A stretch of 5,648 nucleotides of DNA from Acetobacteraceae bacterium (GTDB lineage Bacteria > Pseudomonadota > Alphaproteobacteria > Acetobacterales > Acetobacteraceae), in assembly GCA_030039695.1 (NCBI GenBank), contig JASHVB010000853.1, positions 1 through 5,648 of the forward strand. The letters are read 5' to 3'. Below, in pieces: positions 1 to 4,578 of the stretch. Positions within the stretch are counted from its first letter, which is position 1. Every line of letters starts with the position of its first letter. The position numbers and the translations under genes were made by a program. Under the pieces are notes generated by a model. That model was not told where the DNA came from. It ran no database searches and saw nothing but the letters and a program-made list of their open reading frames with translations.

Positions 1-189
1 ATAGTCCCAGAACTGTGACGGGCCGCCAAAGCCATGCAGCTTGATCATCGAGAGCGCGAAGTCGAAGCCGAAGAGCTCTGCCTTCTCCACAATGGTGCGG
101 TTGAGGTCGAAGCTCGGCTTGTATTGTGGCGAGGTGGTGGATATCAGCCAACCATTGTTGCCGATCGGGATGAAAACGCCGAGTTGCAT
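1..189 (-). CDS. rutA: RutA, pyrimidine monooxygenase (N-terminal 63 codons, cut by window edge)
   Basis: RutA is the flavin-dependent, luciferase-like monooxygenase that opens the uracil/thymine ring in the Rut pathway, which uses pyrimidines as a nitrogen source in the cytoplasm. Reading the minus strand from 189 gives [17 protein letters not shown], then a [10 protein letters not shown] stretch and [15 protein letters not shown]. These match the start of E. coli RutA as I remember it ([30 protein letters not shown]) almost residue for residue. The GNNGWLIS and SMIK blocks are typical of RutA and distinguish it from other luciferase-like monooxygenases. The ATG at 187-189 has a GGAGG Shine-Dalgarno (198-202) with 8-nt spacing, which fixes the start. 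The E. coli protein starts a few residues further upstream, so the N terminus is slightly shorter here. Only the first sixth or so of the protein is visible. Whether the rest is intact, and whether other rut genes follow, cannot be seen. An insertion sequence begins 55 bp upstream. Confidence 0.93.
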   Translation of the reverse strand, partial: MQLGVFIPIGNNGWLISTTSPQYKPSFDLNRTIVEKAELFGFDFALSMIKLHGFGGPSQFWDY

Positions 190-197
190 GATGGGTG

Positions 198-202
198 CCT
201 CC
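198..202 (-). promoter_or_regulatory. Ribosome binding site of rutA
   Basis: The minus strand reads GGAGG here, 8 nt upstream of the rutA ATG. It lies outside the insertion sequence, so translation initiation of rutA should be intact even if its promoter was separated. Confidence 0.8.
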
Positions 203-244
203 GAAAATGCGGTTCAGGACGGCCGCGTCGCCGTGCACGGCCCC

Positions 245-284
245 GCTAGCCTGGATTTCCATGGAGTGAAGTTCGCCTAACAGG
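245..284 (+). repeat. Left terminal inverted repeat of the insertion sequence
   Basis: This 40-bp end matches the reverse complement of 2270-2309 at 34 of 40 positions. The outermost 17 bp and the innermost 10 bp are identical; the six mismatches lie between positions 18 and 30 of the repeat. The innermost part forms half of a hairpin that continues into the element (271-289), which the right end lacks. Confidence 0.93.
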
Positions 285-319
285 CGAACGAGTCAAGCGA
301 CTCAAAAGACTCGTCTTTT
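271..319 (+). other. Cluster of three consecutive hairpins at the left end of the insertion sequence
   Basis: Three perfect stems follow each other: GTTCGCC/GGCGAAC (271-277 with 283-289, 5-nt loop), GAGTC/GACTC (290-294 with 299-303, 4-nt loop), and AAAAGAC/GTCTTTT (304-310 with 313-319), followed by another T. The third has A-rich and T-rich flanks in both orientations, so it resembles a weak bidirectional terminator. Such structures at IS ends are known to shield transposase genes from outside transcription or translation. That role here is inferred. The first hairpin overlaps the terminal repeat. Confidence 0.5.
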
Positions 320-520
320 TGCTCAGCGCCGTTATGTCAAATAGTGCGCTGATAGCCCGTTTGCACGTTATCTCCTGATTCCGCATCGAGAATCATTGGG
401 ATTGAGCGTTGCCGTCATCATACCATAGAAATAGCGATGCCACATGGACTTTTCGCGACGACACACTTTGTGGCGTACTTGCCGCTTGACACTACATGTG
501 GGATTTGACATCGTCAATAT
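320..520 (+). promoter_or_regulatory. Upstream control region of the transposase gene
   Basis: This stretch of about 200 bp has no coding potential that I trust and must contain the transposase promoter. It contains two TTGACA hexamers (486-491 and 505-510), each followed by ATGTGG (496-501 and 519-524), which makes an imperfect tandem repeat. The second hexamer is part of a 13-bp palindrome, TTGACATCGTCAA (505-517), ending 3 bp before the GTG start. No -10 box at normal spacing stands out for either hexamer, so the exact promoter is unresolved. The palindrome is a plausible operator or transposase-binding site. Confidence 0.35.
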
Positions 521-2257
521 GTGGCTATCAGAGCACCATACGACCTAACACAGGCCCGCCGCTTCTTCGCCCGGCCTGCCACTCCCCGGCAGCGCCAATA
601 CGAAGCACTGCGAGCCTATTTCCTCGATGGTGTCGCCTCCGACGAGGCCGCCCGGCAGTTCGGCTACTCGAACGGCGCGTTCCGCGTGCTGTGCCATGAA
701 TTCCGCCACGGCAAACTACCGGACTTCTTCGCCGTCGTCCGGCCGGGACGGCGTGAGCAGCCGAGGAAGACCCGTGCCCACGAGCAGATCGTGGCCCTGC
801 GCAAGCGCAACTACTCGGTCTACGAGATCAGCCAGGCGTTGACCGAACAAGGCATGCCACTGAGCGCGACCGCGGTTCGCGAGGTCCTCGCCGCCGATGG
901 CTTCGCACCCTTGCCGCGGCGGCTCGACGAGGAGCGCCCGGTCATCGCCGGCCCCACCGCCGAAGCCGTCGCCAACGTCAGCAACTTCAGCCTTATACCG
1001 CGCGAGTTCACCACGCGGGTCGGCGGGCTGTTCCTGTTCCTCGCCGATCTGACGCGGTTGAACACCGACACCCTCGCGCGCGACGCCAAACTCCCCGGTT
1101 CGCGTATGATCCCCCCGGCACACGCCCTGCGCGCCTCGCTCGCCCTGAAGCTCTGGGCCATCGAACGGAAGAGCCACGTCATGGCGCTGGTGGCCGACGA
1201 TGGCCTGGCGCTGTTCTGCGGCCTCAATGCCATGCCGAAGAAGAGCTTCCTCTCGGAGTATTCCTCCCGCGTCACCCCACAGAACGTCTCGCGCCTGCTC
1301 GCCGGATGGCACACACGTCTGGCCGGGGAGGCGTTGTTCGACGGGGATTCGATCAACCTCGATTTCCACTCGGTGCCCTATTTCGGCGAGCATCCCGTGG
1401 TCGAGAAGCATTATTTGTCGCAGCGCAGCCGCCGCCAGCCGAGCATCCTCACCTTTCTGGCGCAGGACGCCGACAGCCGGGTGTTCTGCTATTCGAACGC
1501 CGACATTCGCAAGGGTGACGAGGCCGAGGAGATCTTCCGCTTCATCGCGTTCTGGAAGCGACAGCACGGCGAGCTGCCGCAGCACCTCGTGTTCGATTCC
1601 AAACTCACCACCTACCAAGGGCTCGATCGGCTCGACGCCTTGGGGATCACGTTTATGACCCTGCGCCGGCGCTCGAAGAGCCTGCTCGCCGAGGTCGCCA
1701 CGCTGCCCCCCTCAGCGTGGCGTACTGTCACCCTCGATCTGCCCGGTCGCAAATATCGCAACCCCCGCGTCTTCGAGCAGAAGGTCCGCCTGCTCAAGCG
1801 GACTTACCGGCAACTGTTCATCACCGACCTCGGGCACGAGGAACCCACGATTCTGCTCACCAACGACCCGCATGCCAGTGCCAACAAACTCATCACCCGC
1901 TACGCCAGGCGCATGCTGATCGAAAATGCGCTCTCCGATGCGGTGCGCTTCTTCCACATCGACGCGCTCTCCTCGTCGGTCGGCTTCAAGGTCGACTTCG
2001 ATATGGCGCTGCTCGTCCTCGCCAGCGCCCTCTACCGGCTCATGGCACGACGCATGCGTGGCTATGACGATGCCCAGGCCCGCCGCGTCTTCCGCGACCT
2101 GGTCGATATGCCAGCCGACGTCGCCGTCACCGATGACGCGGTCACCGTGCGGTTCCATCGCCGCGCTCATCTGCCTATCGTGCTGGCCTCAGGCCTCTTC
2201 GAACAGCCTGTCGCCGTCCCGTGGTGGAACGGCCGATCGGTCCGGCTGATTCGGTGA
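521..2257 (+). CDS. DDE transposase of the insertion sequence, 578 residues, double N-terminal HTH
   Basis: This protein should cut and rejoin the ends of the surrounding element. Residues about 24-60 form a helix-turn-helix (a DEAARQFGYSNGAFR segment is typical), and residues about 86-127 form a second one (YEISQALTEQG...SATAVREVL). The two together would bind the long terminal repeats. The catalytic core follows: D281 in LDFHSVPY, D359 in LVFDSKLT, and E468 in RYARRMLIENAL. The last block fits the Y-(2)-R-(3)-E signature of IS4-superfamily transposases (Y461, R464, E468). A basic, membrane-free protein with a long insertion between the second D and E is also in keeping. At 578 residues it is longer than the usual 400-480 of this superfamily, mostly because of the N-terminal HTH pair. 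The GTG at 521 is the only start that keeps the N terminus; the frame is closed by TGA at 506-508. There is no clear Shine-Dalgarno, so translation is probably weak. The reading frame is intact. The exact IS family is not recognised. Confidence 0.88.
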   Translation: MAIRAPYDLTQARRFFARPATPRQRQYEALRAYFLDGVASDEAARQFGYSNGAFRVLCHEFRHGKLPDFFAVVRPGRREQPRKTRAHEQIVALRKRNYSVYEISQALTEQGMPLSATAVREVLAADGFAPLPRRLDEERPVIAGPTAEAVANVSNFSLIPREFTTRVGGLFLFLADLTRLNTDTLARDAKLPGSRMIPPAHALRASLALKLWAIERKSHVMALVADDGLALFCGLNAMPKKSFLSEYSSRVTPQNVSRLLAGWHTRLAGEALFDGDSINLDFHSVPYFGEHPVVEKHYLSQRSRRQPSILTFLAQDADSRVFCYSNADIRKGDEAEEIFRFIAFWKRQHGELPQHLVFDSKLTTYQGLDRLDALGITFMTLRRRSKSLLAEVATLPPSAWRTVTLDLPGRKYRNPRVFEQKVRLLKRTYRQLFITDLGHEEPTILLTNDPHASANKLITRYARRMLIENALSDAVRFFHIDALSSSVGFKVDFDMALLVLASALYRLMARRMRGYDDAQARRVFRDLVDMPADVAVTDDAVTVRFHRRAHLPIVLASGLFEQPVAVPWWNGRSVRLIR

Positions 2258-2268
2258 CCGACGGACCG
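2238..2268 (+). other. Hairpin across the transposase stop codon
   Basis: CGGTCCG (2238-2244) pairs with CGGACCG (2262-2268). The loop holds an inner palindrome, TCGGTGACCGA (2251-2261), which contains the TGA stop at 2255-2257. There is no T-tract, so a classical intrinsic terminator is unlikely. It may stabilise the mRNA end or help mark the right end of the element. Confidence 0.35.
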
Positions 2269-2269
2269 T

Positions 2270-2309
2270 CCTGTTAGGCTATTTCCGCTCCGTGGAAATC
2301 CAGGCTAGC
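2270..2309 (-). repeat. Right terminal inverted repeat of the insertion sequence
   Basis: The reverse complement of this 40-bp stretch aligns without gaps to 245-284, with 34 of 40 positions identical. It begins 12 bp after the transposase stop codon and ends in the palindrome GCTAGC, which is shared with the left end. Confidence 0.93.
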
Positions 2310-2396
2310 AAAAGGAGCAATGGTTCGGCACGTCCCAGCAGCCGGATGCGTGATACGAAAGCCCGCTGACGGCGAGACGGGATCGGCGCCACGGGG

Positions 2397-2428
2397 GCCA
2401 CTCGGTCGTTGTGCAACAACCGAGTGGC
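2397..2428 (-). terminator. Strong hairpin downstream of the repeat-protein gene, possible terminator
   Basis: GCCACTCGGT (2397-2406) pairs perfectly with ACCGAGTGGC (2419-2428). After one mismatch the stem continues as GTTG/CAAC around a TG loop, which gives a long, GC-rich, nearly perfect stem. It lies 25 bp beyond the stop codon of the minus-strand gene at 2454-2783, where a terminator would be expected. No run of U follows on either strand, so it may act only as a 3' stabiliser or as a terminator without a U-tract. The rest of 2310-2453 shows nothing recognisable. Confidence 0.45.
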
Positions 2429-2453
2429 ATGTGCGCCCACGACCCCGTCTTCG

Positions 2454-2783
2454 TCAGAAGCCGCTGACCTGGGCAGCGCCGGTACCGATGCTATATCCAG
2501 GTTGCTGCATCAGTAACTGTTGGTTCCGCAAGAAGGACGGGTTGGAGCCGTCGCCGATCCAGGCAGCGCTAGCGCCGATGCTGTAGCCAGGCTCCTGCGT
2601 CAATAGCTGCTGGTTCCGCAGGTACGACGGGTTGGAGCCGTCACCGATGTAGGCGGCGTTTGAGGCGCCAGCGACGGCCTGGTCGAACTGGGCAAACGGA
2701 CGTGCCGCGGGCTGCGCCAGGGCTGTTGCGGCCCCCAGGGTCAGAACCATCGCGGGGACGATGGCGAATGTCCTTATGGTCAT
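2454..2783 (-). CDS. Small exported protein with two tandem 30-residue repeats, unknown function
   Basis: The 109-residue product begins MTIRTFAIVPAMVLTLGAA and then TALAQP. This is a classical Sec signal peptide with probable signal peptidase I cleavage after ALA (residue 23), so the mature protein of about 86 residues should be periplasmic or secreted. Residues 43-72 and 73-102 are tandem repeats with 24 of 30 identical. Each carries IGDGSNPS, then an aromatic residue plus LRNQQLL, then Q and PGYSIG. The differences are mostly conservative (Y/W, Y/F, E/Q). A third unit starts (AAQ) but stops after seven residues. There are no cysteines. The ATG at 2781-2783 was chosen over an in-frame ATG 37 codons upstream because AGGAG lies 8 nt before it and the signal peptide starts exactly there. 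I do not recognise the family. The NPSYLRNQQLL motif could be a binding or assembly repeat, but no function is claimed. It is transcribed towards the hairpin at 2397-2428 and the insertion sequence. Confidence 0.8.
   Translation of the reverse strand: MTIRTFAIVPAMVLTLGAATALAQPAARPFAQFDQAVAGASNAAYIGDGSNPSYLRNQQLLTQEPGYSIGASAAWIGDGSNPSFLRNQQLLMQQPGYSIGTGAAQVSGF
2478..2657 (-). repeat. Two tandem 90-bp coding repeats
   Basis: The units 2568-2657 and 2478-2567 encode the two 30-residue repeats of the exported protein. On the plus strand both contain GACGGGTTGGAGCCGTC and TGGTTCCGCA. They differ at many other positions, so the duplication is old and has been held at protein level, not a fresh slippage product. 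Confidence 0.85.
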
Positions 2784-2790
2784 GTCAGAT

Positions 2791-2797
2791 TCTCCTC
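2791..2797 (-). promoter_or_regulatory. Ribosome binding site of the repeat-protein gene
   Basis: The minus strand reads AGAGGAGA immediately upstream, with the AGGAG core 8 nt from the ATG at 2783. This decides the start in favour of the signal-peptide methionine. Confidence 0.75.
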
Positions 2798-2805
2798 TGA
2801 AGCTG

Positions 2806-2855
2806 GTCAAGCAATCGAAGCGGACCTTCACGCGCTTCGTCCGCTTTTGCTTGAC
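2806..2855 (-). promoter_or_regulatory. Long imperfect hairpin in the leader of the repeat-protein gene
   Basis: GTCAAGCA at 2806-2813 plus AAGCGGA at 2818-2824 pair with TCCGCTT at 2840-2846 and TGCTTGAC at 2848-2855. This gives 15 paired positions with a small asymmetric bulge and a 15-nt loop. On the minus strand the structure ends about 9 nt before the Shine-Dalgarno, where it could control translation or stabilise the message. It could equally be an operator or a small RNA. The alternative CTTC/GAAG pairing inside the loop suggests more than one fold. Confidence 0.5.
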
Positions 2856-2906
2856 GCCGATATGGTCTGGGCCATCATGCCCGTCCAATATCAAGTTGGT
2901 CGGATC

Positions 2907-3170
2907 TCAATACCGATCCCGTATCGCCGTTCGGCGCGTTGGCTTGGCCTGGCTCATGTCACGTGAGTGGTCATGGGCGACGCCTCTGAACGAAGCATCG
3001 CGGACCGGGACTGCGTGGATCTCGAAGCCGGCGATCGACCAGCCACGTTCCACTCCGATGGCTGCGGCGTCGATCACCGCTGCCACCGCATTCACTCTCT
3101 CATCGCTTAACGGACCGCGCGCGAGGTGCGGGCGAAGTGCAAGCCTTAGCGTTTCGATGGCGCGCAGGAT
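2907..3170 (-). other. Possible remnant of a coding sequence, function unknown
   Basis: The minus-strand frame is open from just after a TAG (3171-3173) to a TGA at 2907-2909. The stretch LRAIETLRLALRPHL, followed by LSDERVNAVAAVIDAAAIG, has the helix-forming, balanced composition of real protein and is unlike the arginine/serine-rich shadows around it. No ATG with a ribosome binding site exists; the only start in the frame is a GTG at 3093-3095, which would cut the stretch in half. A one-base shift near 3171 would join it to an upstream minus-strand frame beginning at an ATG near 3255. It may therefore be the broken end of an older gene. I recognise no family, and chance is a real alternative. 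Confidence 0.25.
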
Positions 3171-3628
3171 CTACGGCGCCGGCCCACTCCCTGGCGGCAA
3201 CGGTCAAGTTCGGGCATTCGTCTCCCGATGAGGTATTTCCGGCGGCCTTGTTCATGAGTCCGGAGGAGGGCAAATGAAGCCGCCCACCACGCTGATTCAA
3301 AGTGGTGATCGACGGAAATCGCAACCGAAAGAGTCTGCTTGATGGTGCCCGCAGAGCAAGCGATCGGATCATCGACGTGTTGCGTGCCCTCATCCAAGCT
3401 GCAGCCATTCTGGATAACGGAACCTCGCACATCACCATACGAGGCACGCTCGCACTCCCGACATGGTGGAGCCGGAGCCGCCGACAGACGGAAACCATCC
3501 GAGCAAGAGGCCGGAACTGCCAGCAAATTTGGCAAAGCGAACTTGCTCGTGGCATCATACTCTCCCAGGATGCGCGTGGGGCCGCTCCGAAGCACAGACA
3601 TGCCGAGCGAAGTGGCTGAAGATAGCGG
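3171..3628. other. Stretch of 458 bp without a convincing gene, upstream of hypA
   Basis: Several overlapping open frames occur on both strands, but none has a recognisable domain, and their composition (many S, R, P, C, W) is that of out-of-frame GC-rich DNA. The only gene-like signal is a 22-codon frame at 3274-3342 (plus), preceded by GGAGG at 3262-3266. Its TGA overlaps an ATG (TGATG at 3340-3344). That ATG opens a 101-residue frame of poor composition ending inside hypA at 3647. I see no promoter that I can assign to hypA with confidence. The stretch may be degraded mobile-element or gene debris. Confidence 0.4.
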
Positions 3629-3970
3629 ATGCACGAACTGGCGTTGAGCCAAAGTATTGTCGACCTCGTCGTTGAATGCGCCCGCCGGGAGGGCGTGCAT
3701 GCGGTCGTCCGGGTTACCCTTGAGGTTGGGATGGCGGCAGGCGTGGAACCGGACGCTCTGCGCTTCTGCTTTGACATCGTGACGGCCGACACCCTAGCGC
3801 AAGGTGCCGAGTTGGCGATCGAAACGATCCCCTTGCAAGCCCGCTGCCGAGACTGCGCCCACAGGTTCGAGCCCGACACGGTGGTTTCATTCTGTCCACG
3901 TTGCGGATCCTATGCCTCGTTGCTGGAACGGGGCCGCGAGTTTCGCGTCAAGTCGTTCGATGGGGAATGA
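3629..3970 (+). CDS. hypA: HypA, nickel-insertion protein for [NiFe]-hydrogenase
   Basis: HypA is a small cytoplasmic metallochaperone. With HypB it inserts nickel into the large subunit of [NiFe]-hydrogenase, and in some bacteria it serves urease too. The 113-residue product has the normal length of the family. The N terminus MHELALSQSIV carries the invariant Met-His-Glu nickel-binding motif (His2). EPDALRFCFDIVT at about 40-52 is the conserved central block. A structural zinc site is formed by two CxxC pairs, Cys73/Cys76 (CRDC) and Cys89/Cys92 (CPRC), followed by GSY. All key residues are present, so the protein should be functional. The start is fixed by the MHE motif; the ribosome binding site is weak. 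Normally hypB and other hyp genes follow directly, but here the next 608 bp hold only debris and an IS66 fragment, so this copy is an orphan. It may be the stray edge of a hydrogenase cluster or an extra copy. Confidence 0.95.
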   Translation: MHELALSQSIVDLVVECARREGVHAVVRVTLEVGMAAGVEPDALRFCFDIVTADTLAQGAELAIETIPLQARCRDCAHRFEPDTVVSFCPRCGSYASLLERGREFRVKSFDGE

Positions 3971-4212
3971 AATGGGGCGACAGCGTCTCGCTTCGGGCGG
4001 GCTGGCAAATGGGGCGTTCAATGCCCAAGGTTGATATGCTGTATCGGATCGAGGACAGTTTGTGGACGACCACCCATTCGACTTTGTTCCGGTATGTCAG
4101 CACGGCCGCGCCGGCGCGTTTATTGTGAATTCATTATGCGCAATAAGCTGAATGGCGCCAACTCGCAAACGGCATCAACAAGCACGGGTCGTCAGAACCA
4201 CATCGGAATTTT

Positions 4213-4340
4213 CCGACCCGTTTGAATGGCTCGATCAAGCTCGCGTTCTGCTGGGCCCATGCCCGAAGGGCATTCTACGAGTTCTACACCCCGAACAAAT
4301 CATCACTCGCCGGCGAGGCACTGGCGTCCGTCAGCCGCCG
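4213..4340 (+). pseudogene. Fragment of an IS66-family transposase (TnpC)
   Basis: In the frame that includes 4222, the sequence reads NGSIKLAFCWAHARRAFYEF, then YTPNKSSLAGEALA. The block LAFCWAHARR followed by an aromatic-rich FYEF and an acidic EALA helix is the highly conserved centre of the IS66 TnpC transposase, and it lies inside the DDE catalytic domain. Roughly 35-40 of about 520 codons remain. The homology fades abruptly on both sides: the LYAIEAEIRG block expected next is missing, and the following residues (SRRPRRGV...) do not fit. No IS66 ends or tnpA/tnpB are seen. It is a dead scar of an older insertion, unrelated to the intact element at 245-2309. Confidence 0.75.
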
Positions 4341-4566
4341 TCCTCGACGCGGCGTCACGACGAGAGCCTATATTGCCGCACCGTCATCGCATCAATCGGT
4401 CGCCGCACCGGTGTCGGCCCGTCGCTTACAGGAGCGCTCAAACGTTTGCGGAAGTAAGTGCATCCTAGCAAAGTTGTGTGGATGCCTGCTAAACTGCTGT
4501 ATCGATCCCTCAGAATACTGGCGCGGACACCGGGACCGTGAAGCACGAGCGATGACACCATAACGC

Positions 4567-4573
4567 AAGGAGG
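4567..4573 (+). promoter_or_regulatory. Ribosome binding site of the FNT gene
   Basis: AAGGAGG is a perfect Shine-Dalgarno sequence 5 nt before the GTG at 4579. It decides for this non-ATG start and predicts strong translation. Confidence 0.85.
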
Positions 4574-4578
4574 AGTTC

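Larger units (their letters stand above)
245..2309 (+). mobile_element. Complete insertion sequence, about 2.07 kb, one transposase
   Basis: The ends at 245-284 and 2270-2309 are inverted copies of one another over 40 bp, with 34 identical positions. Between them lies a single long DDE transposase on the plus strand. Both ends begin with the palindrome GCTAGC followed by CCTGGATTTCC. Because GCTAGC is its own reverse complement, it could be part of the inverted repeat or a 4-6 bp target duplication (CTAG or GCTAGC). In the second case the element proper would be about 251-2303. The left non-coding part is long (about 236 bp between the repeat and the gene) and contains several hairpins; the right one is very short (12 bp between stop codon and repeat). 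The transposase has no internal stop or frameshift and both ends are present, so the element may be active. I cannot place it firmly in an IS family. The IS4/IS1380-like DDE superfamily is my best guess. Confidence 0.92.
3971..4578. other. Stretch of 608 bp without an intact gene, between hypA and the FNT channel
   Basis: Apart from the IS66 transposase fragment (about 4213-4340), nothing here is recognisable. Short open frames exist in all phases but none has a start with ribosome binding site or a known motif. Two inverted arms, ATTCA (4129-4133) and TGAAT (4149-4153), flank an inner TTAT/ATAA pair around GCGCA. Another pair, GCATCC/GGATGC (4460-4465 and 4480-4485), lies about 100 bp before the FNT gene. 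The promoter of the FNT gene should be in 4450-4565, but no clear -35/-10 pair can be chosen. Confidence 0.5.

Noticed and set aside
716..1618. A 300-codon open frame on the minus strand inside the transposase
   Set aside because: It lies wholly antisense to a protein with clear HTH and DDE motifs, has no recognisable domain, and long antisense frames are common in GC-rich genes.
2320..2586. Plus-strand open frame with GGAG just before its ATG
   Set aside because: The spacing to ATG is only 2 nt, the frame overlaps the repeat-protein gene in antisense, and the composition is not protein-like.
2761..3231. A 156-codon plus-strand frame
   Set aside because: It covers the signal-peptide start and leader hairpin of the minus-strand gene, has no ribosome binding site, and shows no motif.
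3524..3545. Sigma-54-like TTGGCA...TTGCT upstream of hypA
   Set aside because: The GG and GC elements are separated by 12 nt instead of the required 10, and hypA starts about 85 bp further on.
3863..3873. GGTTCGAGCCC, resembling a tRNA T-arm
   Set aside because: It is within the HypA coding sequence (RFEP), and no anticodon or acceptor stem pairs with it.
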